Position numbers and translations under genes: made by a program. Shown here piece by piece: positions 16,141-25,671 of a DNA stretch of 64,000 bases; positions within the stretch are counted from its first letter, which is position 1; every line of letters begins with the position of its first letter. Below the pieces are notes generated by a model. The model saw only the letters and a program-made list of their open reading frames with translations, made no database searches and was not told where the DNA came from. Source of the stretch: a virus; IMG/VR virus record IMGVR_UViG_3300028283_000002, positions 88,666-152,665 of that record, one strand, 5' to 3'.

Positions 16141-17700
16141 ATGATATTATCTGAAGAAGTTAAAATAAGATTAAATTATAAAAATAAAGAACATTTTAAA
16201 AATTTAGGTTATGATATTGATAATAAGTTTATCAATGTCAGGGTTGAACATTTAAATAAAGGTTCTCATGTTATAGTCAAAATTAAATGTGATGAATGTG
16301 AAATAGAAAAAGAAATACAATATTTTGCTTATATAAAATATTTATCAAGAAGTAAGGATAGTAAATATCGTTGTGGTAAATGTAATCAAATAGATAGAAA
16401 AAGCACCAATATTGAAAGATATGGAGAAGATTCTCCTATAAAAATCAAAGAGTTTAGAGATAATAGAAATAAAACCATTATTGATAAATATGGAACTGAT
16501 CACCCTTGCAAAAATAAAGATGTTAAAAATAAGATATTTAATACTAATTTAGAAAGATATGGAGTAAAATATGTCCCTTTAAATGAAGAAATTCGAGATA
16601 AAATTATAAAAACAAATTATATAAAATATGGGGGAGTTAGTAATTTATCTTCGCGAATAGAAAGAGATAAAATAGAAGATATAATGCTAGATAGATACGG
16701 GTTCAAATATTCTTTACAAATAAAATCTATAAGAGACGTTATAGTTGAAAGAGGATTAATTACAAGAAAAAATAAAATCAAAGATGATTATAAGAATATA
16801 ATAGACATTATAGGAACAGATTATACTGTCAAATGTGATTGTGGCAATGATCATGATTTTGTTATAAATTCTTATAATTTTTATCAAAGAATAAAATATG
16901 GTACTACTATATGTACAATATGTAATCCGATTGATAAACATATTTCTGGTTTGGAAATAGATTTTGTTAATTTCATTAAGGATGAGTATAGAGGAGATAT
17001 ATTGATTAATAATAGAGATATAATACCACCACAAGAAATTGATGTTTATTTTCCAGATTTAAAAGTTGGTTTCGAGTTTAATGGATTATATTGGCATAGT
17101 GATGAATATAAGGAAATTGAATATCATAAAAACAAAATAGAAATTGCCAATAAAAAAGGCATTAAACTCTTACATGTTTATGATGATGATTGGAGATATA
17201 AGAAAGATATAATAAAAAATGATATAAGAAGAATAATAAATCCGAATAAAAGTGACATAGAAGAAATATTTGAAGTGAATAATAGTATAGCTGAAATATA
17301 TAACTACAATAATAATTTATACGGGTATTCAACGTCAAGTATAAATATATGTGGAACAAAAGACAATAATGTTGTTAGTATGATGAACATTAAAAAGAGT
17401 AAGAACGATTATGAGATAGTGAGATTGACAGGCGATGATAATTTTGATCAATTATTTAAATATTTTCTAAATAAATATAAACCAAAGAGGGTGGTTGGAT
17501 TTGTAAATAAAGATTGGAGTATTTATAATTTTTATGAAAGAAATGACTTCATGGTGGAAAATGAAACAGAACCAGATTTTCACTATATAATAGATAATAA
17601 AAGGATGAAAAATATTGAAGGAACATTATTCGAAAATCAAATACAGAAAATATATGATTCTGGTAAAATATTTTACAAATTGGAAATACGAGACAAATAA
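16141..17700 (+). CDS. Homing endonuclease, Vsr-like EDxHD type
   Basis: 519 residues. The N-terminal module (MILSEEVKIRLNYKNKEHFK) is related to the nuclease at 2900. CxxC zinc-binding (KIKCDECEIEKE; YRCGKCNQ) and several YG-x-D/Y DNA-binding repeats follow. A second zinc segment (KCDCGNDHDF ... CTICNPIDKH) leads into the catalytic part: EIDVYFPDLKVGFEFNGLYW, then HS, YHKNK and LLHVYDDDW. This is the E-D-x-H-D-like arrangement known in nucleases of fractured, split-intein phage genes. The C-terminal domain has LYGYSTSSINICG-type strands. It is a free-standing selfish gene with its own promoter box upstream. Confidence 0.8.
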   Translation: MILSEEVKIRLNYKNKEHFKNLGYDIDNKFINVRVEHLNKGSHVIVKIKCDECEIEKEIQYFAYIKYLSRSKDSKYRCGKCNQIDRKSTNIERYGEDSPIKIKEFRDNRNKTIIDKYGTDHPCKNKDVKNKIFNTNLERYGVKYVPLNEEIRDKIIKTNYIKYGGVSNLSSRIERDKIEDIMLDRYGFKYSLQIKSIRDVIVERGLITRKNKIKDDYKNIIDIIGTDYTVKCDCGNDHDFVINSYNFYQRIKYGTTICTICNPIDKHISGLEIDFVNFIKDEYRGDILINNRDIIPPQEIDVYFPDLKVGFEFNGLYWHSDEYKEIEYHKNKIEIANKKGIKLLHVYDDDWRYKKDIIKNDIRRIINPNKSDIEEIFEVNNSIAEIYNYNNNLYGYSTSSINICGTKDNNVVSMMNIKKSKNDYEIVRLTGDDNFDQLFKYFLNKYKPKRVVGFVNKDWSIYNFYERNDFMVENETEPDFHYIIDNKRMKNIEGTLFENQIQKIYDSGKIFYKLEIRDK

Positions 17701-17732
17701 TATTCTATATATAAAAACAAAAGTTAAACCTA

Positions 17733-18119
17733 ATGGTTGAAGAAATAAAAGACGATAATATACATTTTTACGGCAAAGTAGCAAAAATGCCTAAAAATTC
17801 TAAAGCTGCCCAATCTTATACCTTCTTGGAGAAAATAAAAATATCCAAACAGAAGTTGTGGTATATCTTGATCGAAAAGCAAGATAACGAACTTCAAATG
17901 ATCAAGTATAATAATAAAAAGGGATTCAATTTGAGGGCTTTCGTCGATGGTTTAAAAAATTATTACGCTACTAACGAATCTATGAAACAATATATAGATA
18001 GATTAGAAATAGATGGAAACGATAAATTCTCTATCATAAAGAATATTCCCAACGTTGAAATAGACGGGAAGAAATTGATTTCTATCTTAGCGGAAGACCT
18101 TATCAAATTACTTAAATAA
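17733..18119 (+). CDS. Hypothetical protein, paralogue of the 54505-55302 C-terminal domain
   Basis: 128 residues. Residues 30-128 (KISKQKLWYILIEKQDNELQ ... DGNDKFSIIKNIPNVEIDGK) align by eye with the C-terminal domain of the protein at 54505 (LLSKEDYWYLLTEKQGEIHV ... SGNNNFSVVTNIPQNIHKQ). The shared pattern is W-Y-x-L-x-E-K-Q, then I-x-x-N-N/D, F-S-x-x-x-N-I-P. This is therefore a stand-alone copy of a domain that is fused to a Pro-rich linker elsewhere. The function is unknown; a virion or head-assembly role would fit the other copy's neighbours. Confidence 0.6.
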   Translation: MVEEIKDDNIHFYGKVAKMPKNSKAAQSYTFLEKIKISKQKLWYILIEKQDNELQMIKYNNKKGFNLRAFVDGLKNYYATNESMKQYIDRLEIDGNDKFSIIKNIPNVEIDGKKLISILAEDLIKLLK

Positions 18120-18121
18120 TG

Positions 18122-18931
18122 TTAGGATTTAATTCTTATAAATTCACAGTTTAGAAGAGACTTTATTTCCATCTCTTTTATGATGTCCTTCGATTTTAAT
18201 TTTCCCATTCCATCGTAGTGATGTTTTTCATCATATTCATACGCGACATTATTTTCAGCATCATAACCGTCTAACCAATATCCCAATTCATTTATATGAA
18301 ATTCCCCACCATTTTCAGCATGTTGTATATAACACCCATTTATTTTCATTAAATTGTTAAAATATTGACACGCTATTGGATTATAGTTTGGTATAATTTG
18401 ACCAAATTTGGATTCTATCTCTTTAATTCTAGATAACCTCATTTTCATTTTACTTTCGGTTGTATGAAATTGACCTGTTTTAGTCGATGATATTTTTTCC
18501 TTATGTTCGTTAGTTAAAATTTTTCCTTTATTTCCTTTTGATATTTTCAATTTTGTTTCATCAGACACTTTTCTCCCTTTTTGAGATTTTGACATTTTCT
18601 TTCTTGTTTCTTCTGACGCTTTTTTCCCAAAATTAGGAGACATTTCACCAGTTAATTGTGTTAATTTACCTATTAAAGACATCTTTTTCTTATATTCCAA
18701 AGATTTTTTCTTTCCAGTTTGAGATTTTGACATTTTTAAAAGTGTTTCATTTGAAAATTTTCTACCTTTCAATAATCCACTTATTCTATTTTTAGATTCA
18801 ATTGATAAAGTTTTACCAATATGAGAGCAGGATAAACATTTTCTATTTTTCAATTCAGCTATCGTATAACTCGATTTTCTAGAATAACTAATTTTTTTTC
18901 CGCACATTGGACATTTTCTTATGAGATTCAT
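18122..18931 (-). CDS. Homing endonuclease with NUMOD3 repeats and C-terminal nuclease domain
   Basis: 269 residues. The N-terminal zinc ribbon (CPMCGKKISYSR ... KCLSCSH) is followed by about five NUMOD3-type repeats of the form SEETRKKMSKSQKGRK, which contact DNA in intron-associated nucleases. The C-terminal region (GYWLDGYDAENNVAYEYDEK, then HHYDGMGKLKSKD) resembles a small Vsr/DUF559-like nuclease (D...E-Y-D-E-K-H-H). It lies downstream of, and on the same strand as, the large glycosyltransferase gene. Its termination codon is next to the convergent 17733 gene. Confidence 0.75.
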   Translation of the reverse strand: MNLIRKCPMCGKKISYSRKSSYTIAELKNRKCLSCSHIGKTLSIESKNRISGLLKGRKFSNETLLKMSKSQTGKKKSLEYKKKMSLIGKLTQLTGEMSPNFGKKASEETRKKMSKSQKGRKVSDETKLKISKGNKGKILTNEHKEKISSTKTGQFHTTESKMKMRLSRIKEIESKFGQIIPNYNPIACQYFNNLMKINGCYIQHAENGGEFHINELGYWLDGYDAENNVAYEYDEKHHYDGMGKLKSKDIIKEMEIKSLLNCEFIRIKS

Positions 18932-18955
18932 AATTATATATATTAATAATTAAAT

Positions 18956-21121
18956 CTAAATTTCGTTTAAAAGTGGTTTTATCTTATTTATAACATCTTC
19001 TGGTGTGATAGTTTTACTACACTCGAATTGTCTATCAGTCCCCTTATGTGCTGGACACCAATCCCAATCCCCTCTATCAAATTCGTATCTCAAATCGTTA
19101 AAACAACCGTTACAAACTTTTTCATTTATAACTCTTACACAATTTTCTTGAAATTCGCAGAATGGTTTACTAAATCCACTGATCATAACAACTTTCTTAC
19201 CGACAGCCCAAGCTACCCATGCTAGACCACTACCAATAGTTACCATAAACTCAGCGTGTCTTATTTGATTTATTCTTCTCTCAATAGATTGATCACCTGT
19301 CTCATTTATAATATTTTTTAAAACAGTTCCTTGTTTACTAATAATAACAACTTTAAGTCCTTGTTTATTAAGATAATCTACAACAGTTTGCCACCCTTTT
19401 GGGTAATGCCAATGTTTAGCGTTGGCTGTAGAATGCTCTGCTATAACCACATATTTATCTTTATAAGGTCTTTCTTTGTTAGGAATAGCAATTTTAGGTA
19501 TAATCTCTTTATATGGTAATCCAAGTATATCAGTAATAGTTTGTTGTAAAGGTACAATTCTATAATCATGTGGTTGTTGATTTCTATCTCCTCCCCAAGG
19601 TGGTGAAAACCAACCTATGTTATAAGTGGCGTATAAATTGTCTGGAGTAGTATCTGGCTTTATGAAGATAATATTCCCGTAAACGCTCTCAAATAAATGA
19701 TTTTGATGAGTAGAGCAATACATTATACATTCATGCTTCTTTCTAAATTCTTCTACAAATGGTATCCAGGCAATTGAGTCACCAAGAGAACTACTATGAA
19801 AAGCTATTAAAATATTTTTACCTTTTGGTTCAAAATCAAATTGTTGTGTATCGTCGCCGCTCACTTTTATTCTCCATTTTCTATAATAAGATGTATTAGG
19901 TTTTGCCCATCTATTAGAAGTCATATCTAATCCGTAAACTGATTTATCAGACCCTTCTGTCATGTCTATAAAATCAACATGGATGTTCTTCTCTGTTAAA
20001 CATTTCATTTCGAAATGTGCCCCGCTAACTCCATCTCTACCATTAAAATGAACGTTATAAGTCATTTTTGGATCGGTATGTGGTTTGGCTATAACTTCAC
20101 TATTAGAGTATGCTTCTATAACATGTTGACGCATGTCTTCACGTGTGAAATTATTTTTAACAGAAATAACAAAATTATAAAAATCATTTAGTTCTTTAAC
20201 TACAACACTCCAATCATATAATTTAGTCGTTTCGTGTACAGCGTCTTTGAAGGCATCGTAATTATTAATTACATTCTTTATTTTACTGGTAACATCAATT
20301 GTATTCCTTATACATTTTTCTAATCCAAGTAATGGTCTCTTACCGTCGTAAGTTCCAACAACTGGTAATCCACAAGCCATAGCCTCAACCAGTGTTAAAT
20401 TAGGATGACCAGCCTCTAATTCAGACGGATGCATGAATATAGTATGATCGTTATAAATATCAACTAATTCTGCTTCACTTGGATCTTTAATAAAATTAAT
20501 TTTCTTGTATTCTAAAAGATCTGGATTAGCGTTAAAAAAGTTTTTATTGTTGTCTGGACCAACTATTGTTATCTCTAAATCTAACTCTTTTGCAGCCTCA
20601 ATAGCGTAACGAAAACCTTTTCTATCAACTGATGGTTCACTAGCGTAACCATTATTAGCCACACAAAGTAATTTATGTTTTTCGTGTTTAATACCTTTAT
20701 CGTAATATATTGAAGTATCTGCACCGTGTTGTATATAAAACAATTTATCAGTTGTATCGAAATAGTCAACAAGAAAATCAGCGTAAGTTATTGAAGCTAC
20801 TGACTTTTTCATAGCCAATAAGTTAGTAGAGTAAAGAGTAGATAGTTTACCGTACCTCACAACGTGATGATCGTGTAAAGAAAAGACGTAAGGAATATTT
20901 CTATCGTTCCACGCCTCAACAGCTTGATTAGCAGCGTGAAAATGTACAATATCGTATTTTAATTTACCGTGTTCGTCATACAGTTCCCAAGGAAAAACTA
21001 CGTCAACTGTATGTCCAAGTTTTTCTAGTTGGAGTTTATAATTCCAAATGACTTTTTCTATTGCCCCCCAACTCTTGGGTGGTATTTCAATGGCACCGAG
21101 ATTTATTTGTGCTATTTTCAT
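18956..21121 (-). CDS. Fused glycosyltransferase: GT4 plus TibC/Aah-like heptosyltransferase
   Basis: 721 residues, two enzymes in one chain. Residues 1 to about 320 are GT-B family 4: MKIAQINLGAIEIPPKSWGA at the start, DIVHFHAA, and the donor-site E-x7-E motif in SELEAGHPNLTLVEAMACGL. The C-terminal half (ILIAFHSSSLGDSIAWIPF, EHSTANAKHWHYPKGWQ, IGSGLAWVAWAVGKKVVMI) is GT9-like. It carries the four-cysteine pattern C-N-G-C ... D-W-D-W-C-P ... F-E-C-S-K of autotransporter heptosyltransferases (TibC/Aah), which hold iron or zinc. It is coupled to the small Cys-rich gene upstream (ATGA). Likely role: glycosylating a virion or host surface protein; the substrate is unknown. Confidence 0.8.
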   Translation of the reverse strand: MKIAQINLGAIEIPPKSWGAIEKVIWNYKLQLEKLGHTVDVVFPWELYDEHGKLKYDIVHFHAANQAVEAWNDRNIPYVFSLHDHHVVRYGKLSTLYSTNLLAMKKSVASITYADFLVDYFDTTDKLFYIQHGADTSIYYDKGIKHEKHKLLCVANNGYASEPSVDRKGFRYAIEAAKELDLEITIVGPDNNKNFFNANPDLLEYKKINFIKDPSEAELVDIYNDHTIFMHPSELEAGHPNLTLVEAMACGLPVVGTYDGKRPLLGLEKCIRNTIDVTSKIKNVINNYDAFKDAVHETTKLYDWSVVVKELNDFYNFVISVKNNFTREDMRQHVIEAYSNSEVIAKPHTDPKMTYNVHFNGRDGVSGAHFEMKCLTEKNIHVDFIDMTEGSDKSVYGLDMTSNRWAKPNTSYYRKWRIKVSGDDTQQFDFEPKGKNILIAFHSSSLGDSIAWIPFVEEFRKKHECIMYCSTHQNHLFESVYGNIIFIKPDTTPDNLYATYNIGWFSPPWGGDRNQQPHDYRIVPLQQTITDILGLPYKEIIPKIAIPNKERPYKDKYVVIAEHSTANAKHWHYPKGWQTVVDYLNKQGLKVVIISKQGTVLKNIINETGDQSIERRINQIRHAEFMVTIGSGLAWVAWAVGKKVVMISGFSKPFCEFQENCVRVINEKVCNGCFNDLRYEFDRGDWDWCPAHKGTDRQFECSKTITPEDVINKIKPLLNEI

Positions 21122-21312
21122 ATTGTTTCCTCCTTTTTATAATTTTCTAGTGGGCACCAATGTGGTATTACCATATCGGCTTCCAATATTTTATTTGCGA
21201 ATTCACAAGTATATTCGTAAATTGGTAAATCGTCATCTAAAGGTTTGCCTTTTATAGAATGAGGACAATAGAAACAATCTTTATCTATTAAGTAACCATC
21301 TGTTATTTTCAT
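21118..21312 (-). CDS. Small Cys-rich protein, 64 aa
   Basis: The sequence begins MKITDGYLIDKDCFYCPHSI and contains CFYC, a central Cys in YEYTCEFAN and HWC near the C-terminus: four cysteines and two histidines that could hold one zinc. It has no membrane segment. Its stop overlaps the ATG of the fused glycosyltransferase (ATGA), so the two are made together; an accessory role in the glycosylation locus is plausible but not shown. Confidence 0.6.
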   Translation of the reverse strand: MKITDGYLIDKDCFYCPHSIKGKPLDDDLPIYEYTCEFANKILEADMVIPHWCPLENYKKEETI

Positions 21313-21349
21313 TTATAACTTTTTCTTTTTTAGATGTTTTTAACATCTT

Positions 21350-24300
21350 TCACTCCACTTCGGTGTCCCTTTCTGTGAATAATCCATTTTCCACAATATC
21401 TTTATAGTTATTCATATTTACATTGAATTTTTGTACATCTAAAACAGTATTTGTTGTAGAATCTAAAAATGTCGCTGTTATATTATAATTATCTGTATTA
21501 GACATAATTACTTTTCTCAAGTAATAACTTCTTTCTTTTACGTAGTGAGTACTAGTTTCAATTTTTCCGTTATTTTCAAATAAGAATTCTATTCTTCTAT
21601 TATCTTTATTATTGGAAGAATTAAACCAAACAATAAAACTATTACCTTGATTTTTAACTGGTAATATTGCTAAATATTCAACTCCCGAAAATATATTAAT
21701 ATTTGAATTATTGAATAATTTTTCTTCGTTAGTTTCTTCAATTATTAGATTTTTGGAGTGCTTTGATAATTTCATATAGAAATAATTTTCCAAGAAATTA
21801 TGTGAACCGTTATTTTCGCATTCTGAATTATAATCCCAAGGAGTTCTTATTACTTTATCAAATACACTAGTGTAAAATTCAGTATTCACTATGAAAAATA
21901 CACTCTTATATAATTTCATATCTCCTTCGTTATAAGACATAAAATATCCTTTTTTATTCTCTTTATCCATCCTATCACATAATTTGTTAATAGTATCTAT
22001 ATTAGATTGATTAAGAATAAAATCGTAACTCACACTTATAACTTTATCGTAACCTGCGGATTTAGCGAATTTTATAGAATTCTCAATGTTATTAAAAACT
22101 GTTAACGATTGATTAAGATCTGAATTCTTTTGTAATCTATCAAGTCTTATTTCCACTTTACCTTGTTGTATAGTTGACCAATATAAATTATATAAAGAGT
22201 GACCAATTAAAGGATTATAAGCGTCATAAATGTAATAATCTACTTTATCTTGTAAATTTTTATTAACTGGATAATGAGAAGCCAATATAATTTTATTACC
22301 AGTCGATTTTAAACTGTCTATGCATAATTCAGTAGTGTCCTCTTTTATCTTAGTGTCTGGATAAGTGAGTACAAGATATATATTTCCTTTTGGTTCAGAT
22401 ACAGGTGATTGAGTCTCAGTAATTATTTCTTTAGATTCTATATCAATTATTTTTGGTTTGGAGTCTTTTGTTAATCTAAGTTCTTTTACGAATAAGAGTT
22501 GATCCTTTATCATATAATCAGCACTAAATCCAATAAAATTTGGATCTGTTTTATAGTAATTTACCCCAGGTGAAACCCAGTTACAATAACCACCGTTATT
22601 GAAAACTAAATTTTCAGCAGTATAAACAATATCACCTGTTTCTATATTCCTAATCAAAACATTCAATTTAACGTCTTTGAGAGGTCCGTTATAAGGTAGA
22701 TATAATCTATTCTCTTCTGGTTTAAAATCTAAATCAAAATCATCTTTAACTGGATATATCGATGTGTCTTTATTGTCATCAATGAGTTCATTTATTTCTT
22801 TCCTAACTTTATCTGAGTCTGGAACTATATCTAACTTTAAAGTTTTTGTAAATAGAAAAGTTCCGTTATGACTCACATCGAAAGAAAATTCTTTATATTT
22901 TTGATGTCCATATATCATTACCCAAATTGGATTATAAGGAGATAAAGAAGACTTAGCAGTATAAATATTTTTAGATTCACCAGCATTAACAACAATTGAG
23001 AAATCCGCTATATCCTGTTGGAAAAAATCACTTAAACAAAAATAAAATTTCTGGTCTTCTTTGTTATACTCAATTATAATATCATCTGGATTTTTATCCT
23101 TTAACAACGTATCAACATTTTTTTTTAAAAAATGTTCAACATTTTCGCCCTGAATAGTTGAAACACCCTCTATTTGAGTGGTCAATCTTGGAGCAATTGC
23201 TTTAGTTCTCCTTTTAAACATATCATTGAACATCAAATCTGAAACGTCCCATAATATAGTATCGTAAGATCTTTTTATATAATCAAAAGCAAATTTTGGA
23301 AACATAATTGACTGAATACCAATTATTTTATTTGTTATATACATCCAATCATTTATATCACCGTGTTTATCAGATACCATTTCTCCTGTTCTTAGATTTC
23401 TATTATCACCAAAAGACATGTAATATATTCCTCTTTCGTTTATATGATCACACGATTGGAACACTTTATCTACAAATTCTTCGATTGGCACAGCCAATTT
23501 ACAATCAGACTCAAATATCATAAGAAAATCTACGTCATCTGTTGCCTCTGTTAAAACAGCTTTTTTAAATGACTGGTAATTTCCGTAATGTGGTCCCTTT
23601 AATGAGTAAGCACCAATTCTACCAACGTCATTTGGCCTGGCGCAAAATTCTCTTGGTGGAGTTTCAGTATATCTCTGATTAATATGTTGAACGTAATCTA
23701 TGCCGTAATCTTTTAATTTTTCTAATTGTTTTATAGAATCGCTTTTTCTATTATCTTCTTCCAATAAAAGATGTACTGCTCTAATTTTATATTTTCTATC
23801 GGTCTTAATATCTCTAGGAAACAAAAAATTCTTAACTAAACCAGCGTCAATATCTTCGTTACCATTAAGATAATGTATTGTTTCTTCTGTATCATACTTC
23901 CTATTATAAACGTCAAGTGGGAATAAGAACTGATGTATTTGATGCTCTAAAGCTTCTTTAATTACAAGTGGATTTAATTCTTTATTCCAACGAAATCCTC
24001 TTGACGTAAAAAGAAATAAATCACAAGCGTCTAACCAATCATCAATATCATCTCTTTCACCGAGAATATTACAATTTTTTGGTTTTATCTTCATTAAAGG
24101 TCTCCAATAATCTTGGAAGTTATCCGCCTGATTACCAATAAAATGGAATTGGATTTTTTCGTTTTTAAGTTTCCTGGCTATTTCGAAGGAGTAGGCTTGA
24201 TTTTTTCTTGGTGTGAACAGACCAACGTTAACAACGTGTTTAAGTTTTGGATCTAGACCGAGTTTTTTCATTGCCTCAGCTTTTCTTTCGGGTGTTGGTA

Positions 24301-24784
24301 TAGATTTTTCAACGGGATATTCTATTACTTCTGTTGGTATTCCGAATTTATTAAATTTGAAGCAGTTATATTGTGATACAAATAAAAATTTATCGGGGAA
24401 CCATATTTTATCGTCAACGTTATAGTCAGATGAATGAGTTGTTTCGAAGATTTTATATTTTCTGTCCAGTTTATAAATGTCTTTAGCTAGATTGAAATCT
24501 ATATTAAATAGTTCTGGTATTTCTTCGAAATGAATGTAATCTGGTTGAACTTTTTCAATTATGTCTAACAATTCTCTTTTATTATCGCCTAGGGTCCAGA
24601 AATGTTCTGGGGCAAGAAGTTTTTTAAGTCTATTTTTTTGAATAATAAAATCGTTTGAGTAATTATTAAATTCTACTACGTAAATATCAATATCATCTTT
24701 AACTAATTCTACTCTTTTAACAAGCACTTGAGGACCACCTCCCGTGGAAAAATGTGGGGAAATTGATAATAATTTTTTCTTCAT
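21350..24784 (-). CDS. Giant multidomain glycosyltransferase, 1144 aa
   Basis: The N-terminus (MKKKLLSISPHFSTGGGPQ) and the region HVVNVGLFTPRKNQAYSFEI with FHFIGNQADN form a GT-B family 4-like module (about residues 1-320). Next comes a GT25/LPS-type module: YKIRAVHLLLEEDNRKSD, GRIGAYSLKGPHYGNYQSFK and an E-S-D motif in LMIFESDCKL (about 330-580). The rest has two beta-sandwich-like segments and a C-terminal segment with another sugar-enzyme flavour (GNIYLVLTYPDTKIKEDTTE, ASHYPVNKN). It probably builds a glycan in several steps. It overlaps the GIY-YIG nuclease gene upstream by 4 nt and leads the glycosylation operon. Confidence 0.75.
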   Translation of the reverse strand: MKKKLLSISPHFSTGGGPQVLVKRVELVKDDIDIYVVEFNNYSNDFIIQKNRLKKLLAPEHFWTLGDNKRELLDIIEKVQPDYIHFEEIPELFNIDFNLAKDIYKLDRKYKIFETTHSSDYNVDDKIWFPDKFLFVSQYNCFKFNKFGIPTEVIEYPVEKSIPTPERKAEAMKKLGLDPKLKHVVNVGLFTPRKNQAYSFEIARKLKNEKIQFHFIGNQADNFQDYWRPLMKIKPKNCNILGERDDIDDWLDACDLFLFTSRGFRWNKELNPLVIKEALEHQIHQFLFPLDVYNRKYDTEETIHYLNGNEDIDAGLVKNFLFPRDIKTDRKYKIRAVHLLLEEDNRKSDSIKQLEKLKDYGIDYVQHINQRYTETPPREFCARPNDVGRIGAYSLKGPHYGNYQSFKKAVLTEATDDVDFLMIFESDCKLAVPIEEFVDKVFQSCDHINERGIYYMSFGDNRNLRTGEMVSDKHGDINDWMYITNKIIGIQSIMFPKFAFDYIKRSYDTILWDVSDLMFNDMFKRRTKAIAPRLTTQIEGVSTIQGENVEHFLKKNVDTLLKDKNPDDIIIEYNKEDQKFYFCLSDFFQQDIADFSIVVNAGESKNIYTAKSSLSPYNPIWVMIYGHQKYKEFSFDVSHNGTFLFTKTLKLDIVPDSDKVRKEINELIDDNKDTSIYPVKDDFDLDFKPEENRLYLPYNGPLKDVKLNVLIRNIETGDIVYTAENLVFNNGGYCNWVSPGVNYYKTDPNFIGFSADYMIKDQLLFVKELRLTKDSKPKIIDIESKEIITETQSPVSEPKGNIYLVLTYPDTKIKEDTTELCIDSLKSTGNKIILASHYPVNKNLQDKVDYYIYDAYNPLIGHSLYNLYWSTIQQGKVEIRLDRLQKNSDLNQSLTVFNNIENSIKFAKSAGYDKVISVSYDFILNQSNIDTINKLCDRMDKENKKGYFMSYNEGDMKLYKSVFFIVNTEFYTSVFDKVIRTPWDYNSECENNGSHNFLENYFYMKLSKHSKNLIIEETNEEKLFNNSNINIFSGVEYLAILPVKNQGNSFIVWFNSSNNKDNRRIEFLFENNGKIETSTHYVKERSYYLRKVIMSNTDNYNITATFLDSTTNTVLDVQKFNVNMNNYKDIVENGLFTERDTEVE

Positions 24785-25515
24785 CTATTAATTTTTTCTT
24801 TTTTGATTAATTTAAATTTTTTACATTCGTATCTAGTGAAAAAAGACATGCTACATCCGATATGTTCGATAACTTCTTTTCTACTATTGAATACTAATTC
24901 TTCACCATTTGGCGTTTCTATATAATATCTAGTCGCGTCTGGATTAGTTAAACCTGTGTTTTTACCTTTTCTTATTTCACTCCAATGTTTTTTAGTTTCG
25001 TCTGAATGATGTTTTCCAAACATAGGATGCTCTTCACCAACGCATTTTCCTTTTCTGCTTTCTGAAATTTTTTCTATTGTTTCTTTTGATTTATTTTTAC
25101 CAGGATTTTCATCACCTAACCATTTTATTCTTAATTGTTCTTTTTGTTCTTCGGTCATTTTTTGAAGTTTCCTTTTCTCTCTTATTTTCTCTTTTGTTTC
25201 TTCTGGTAAATGTTTACCAAACATAGGGTTATTTTCACCCTTCATTGATCTGAAGGTTCTACCCCCTTCACAAATATTATATCCTATTTTCCAGTTCGTA
25301 GAATTGAGTTCTTTAATCCAGTGGATTTCTCTTTCATCCATGTGTTTTTCATCTGAACAAATTTCCAATGTTTCTTTTTTAAAGTTTTCCTTACCATATT
25401 TTTTGATGGCTAATTTTATTGACGTGCCAGATCCAAAGTACTTAGGATTATCTTTAATGTCTTGGCCAACATATATTTTATCGTTGATCAGATTTGTAAT
25501 TTTATAAATTATCAT
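24781..25515 (-). CDS. GIY-YIG homing endonuclease (SegA-like)
   Basis: The catalytic N-terminus IIYKITNLINDKIYVGQDI is the GIY-YIG motif (Y-K-I ... Y-V-G). It is followed by the conserved Arg/Glu helix region (DEREIHWIKELNSTNWKIGY, N-I-C-E-G-G). NUMOD3 DNA-binding repeats then occur three times (HPMFGKHHSDETKKHWSEIR is one), with a C-terminal segment like a NUMOD1/HTH module (NSRKEVIEHIGCSMSFF). This layout is typical of T4 Seg-type free-standing nucleases. Its stop overlaps the start of the giant glycosyltransferase (ATGA), so it probably drives inheritance of this glycosylation locus. Confidence 0.85.
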   Translation of the reverse strand: MIIYKITNLINDKIYVGQDIKDNPKYFGSGTSIKLAIKKYGKENFKKETLEICSDEKHMDEREIHWIKELNSTNWKIGYNICEGGRTFRSMKGENNPMFGKHLPEETKEKIREKRKLQKMTEEQKEQLRIKWLGDENPGKNKSKETIEKISESRKGKCVGEEHPMFGKHHSDETKKHWSEIRKGKNTGLTNPDATRYYIETPNGEELVFNSRKEVIEHIGCSMSFFTRYECKKFKLIKKEKINR

Positions 25516-25671
25516 TGTTTTTTATTGTTATATATTAAAAATTAACCGCCTGTTCTTAAATAGGGTGATATATTTTCTATGATATATAATAATTTATATA
25601 TCGTGCAATGGTGGGCAGGTTTAAATTTTCGTTGTTTAATTTTTTAATATATAGAATAAAAATCTGCCACC
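25516..25671 (+). promoter_or_regulatory. Divergent promoter region
   Basis: About 155 nt of very AT-rich DNA with boxes on both strands. On the minus strand TTTTTAATATATAAC lies before the GIY-YIG gene. On the plus strand TTTTTTAATATATAGAAT ends about 17 nt before the GTG of the collagen-like gene. A further TATATATCG box lies at about 25593-25602. Nothing else recognisable. Confidence 0.5.
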
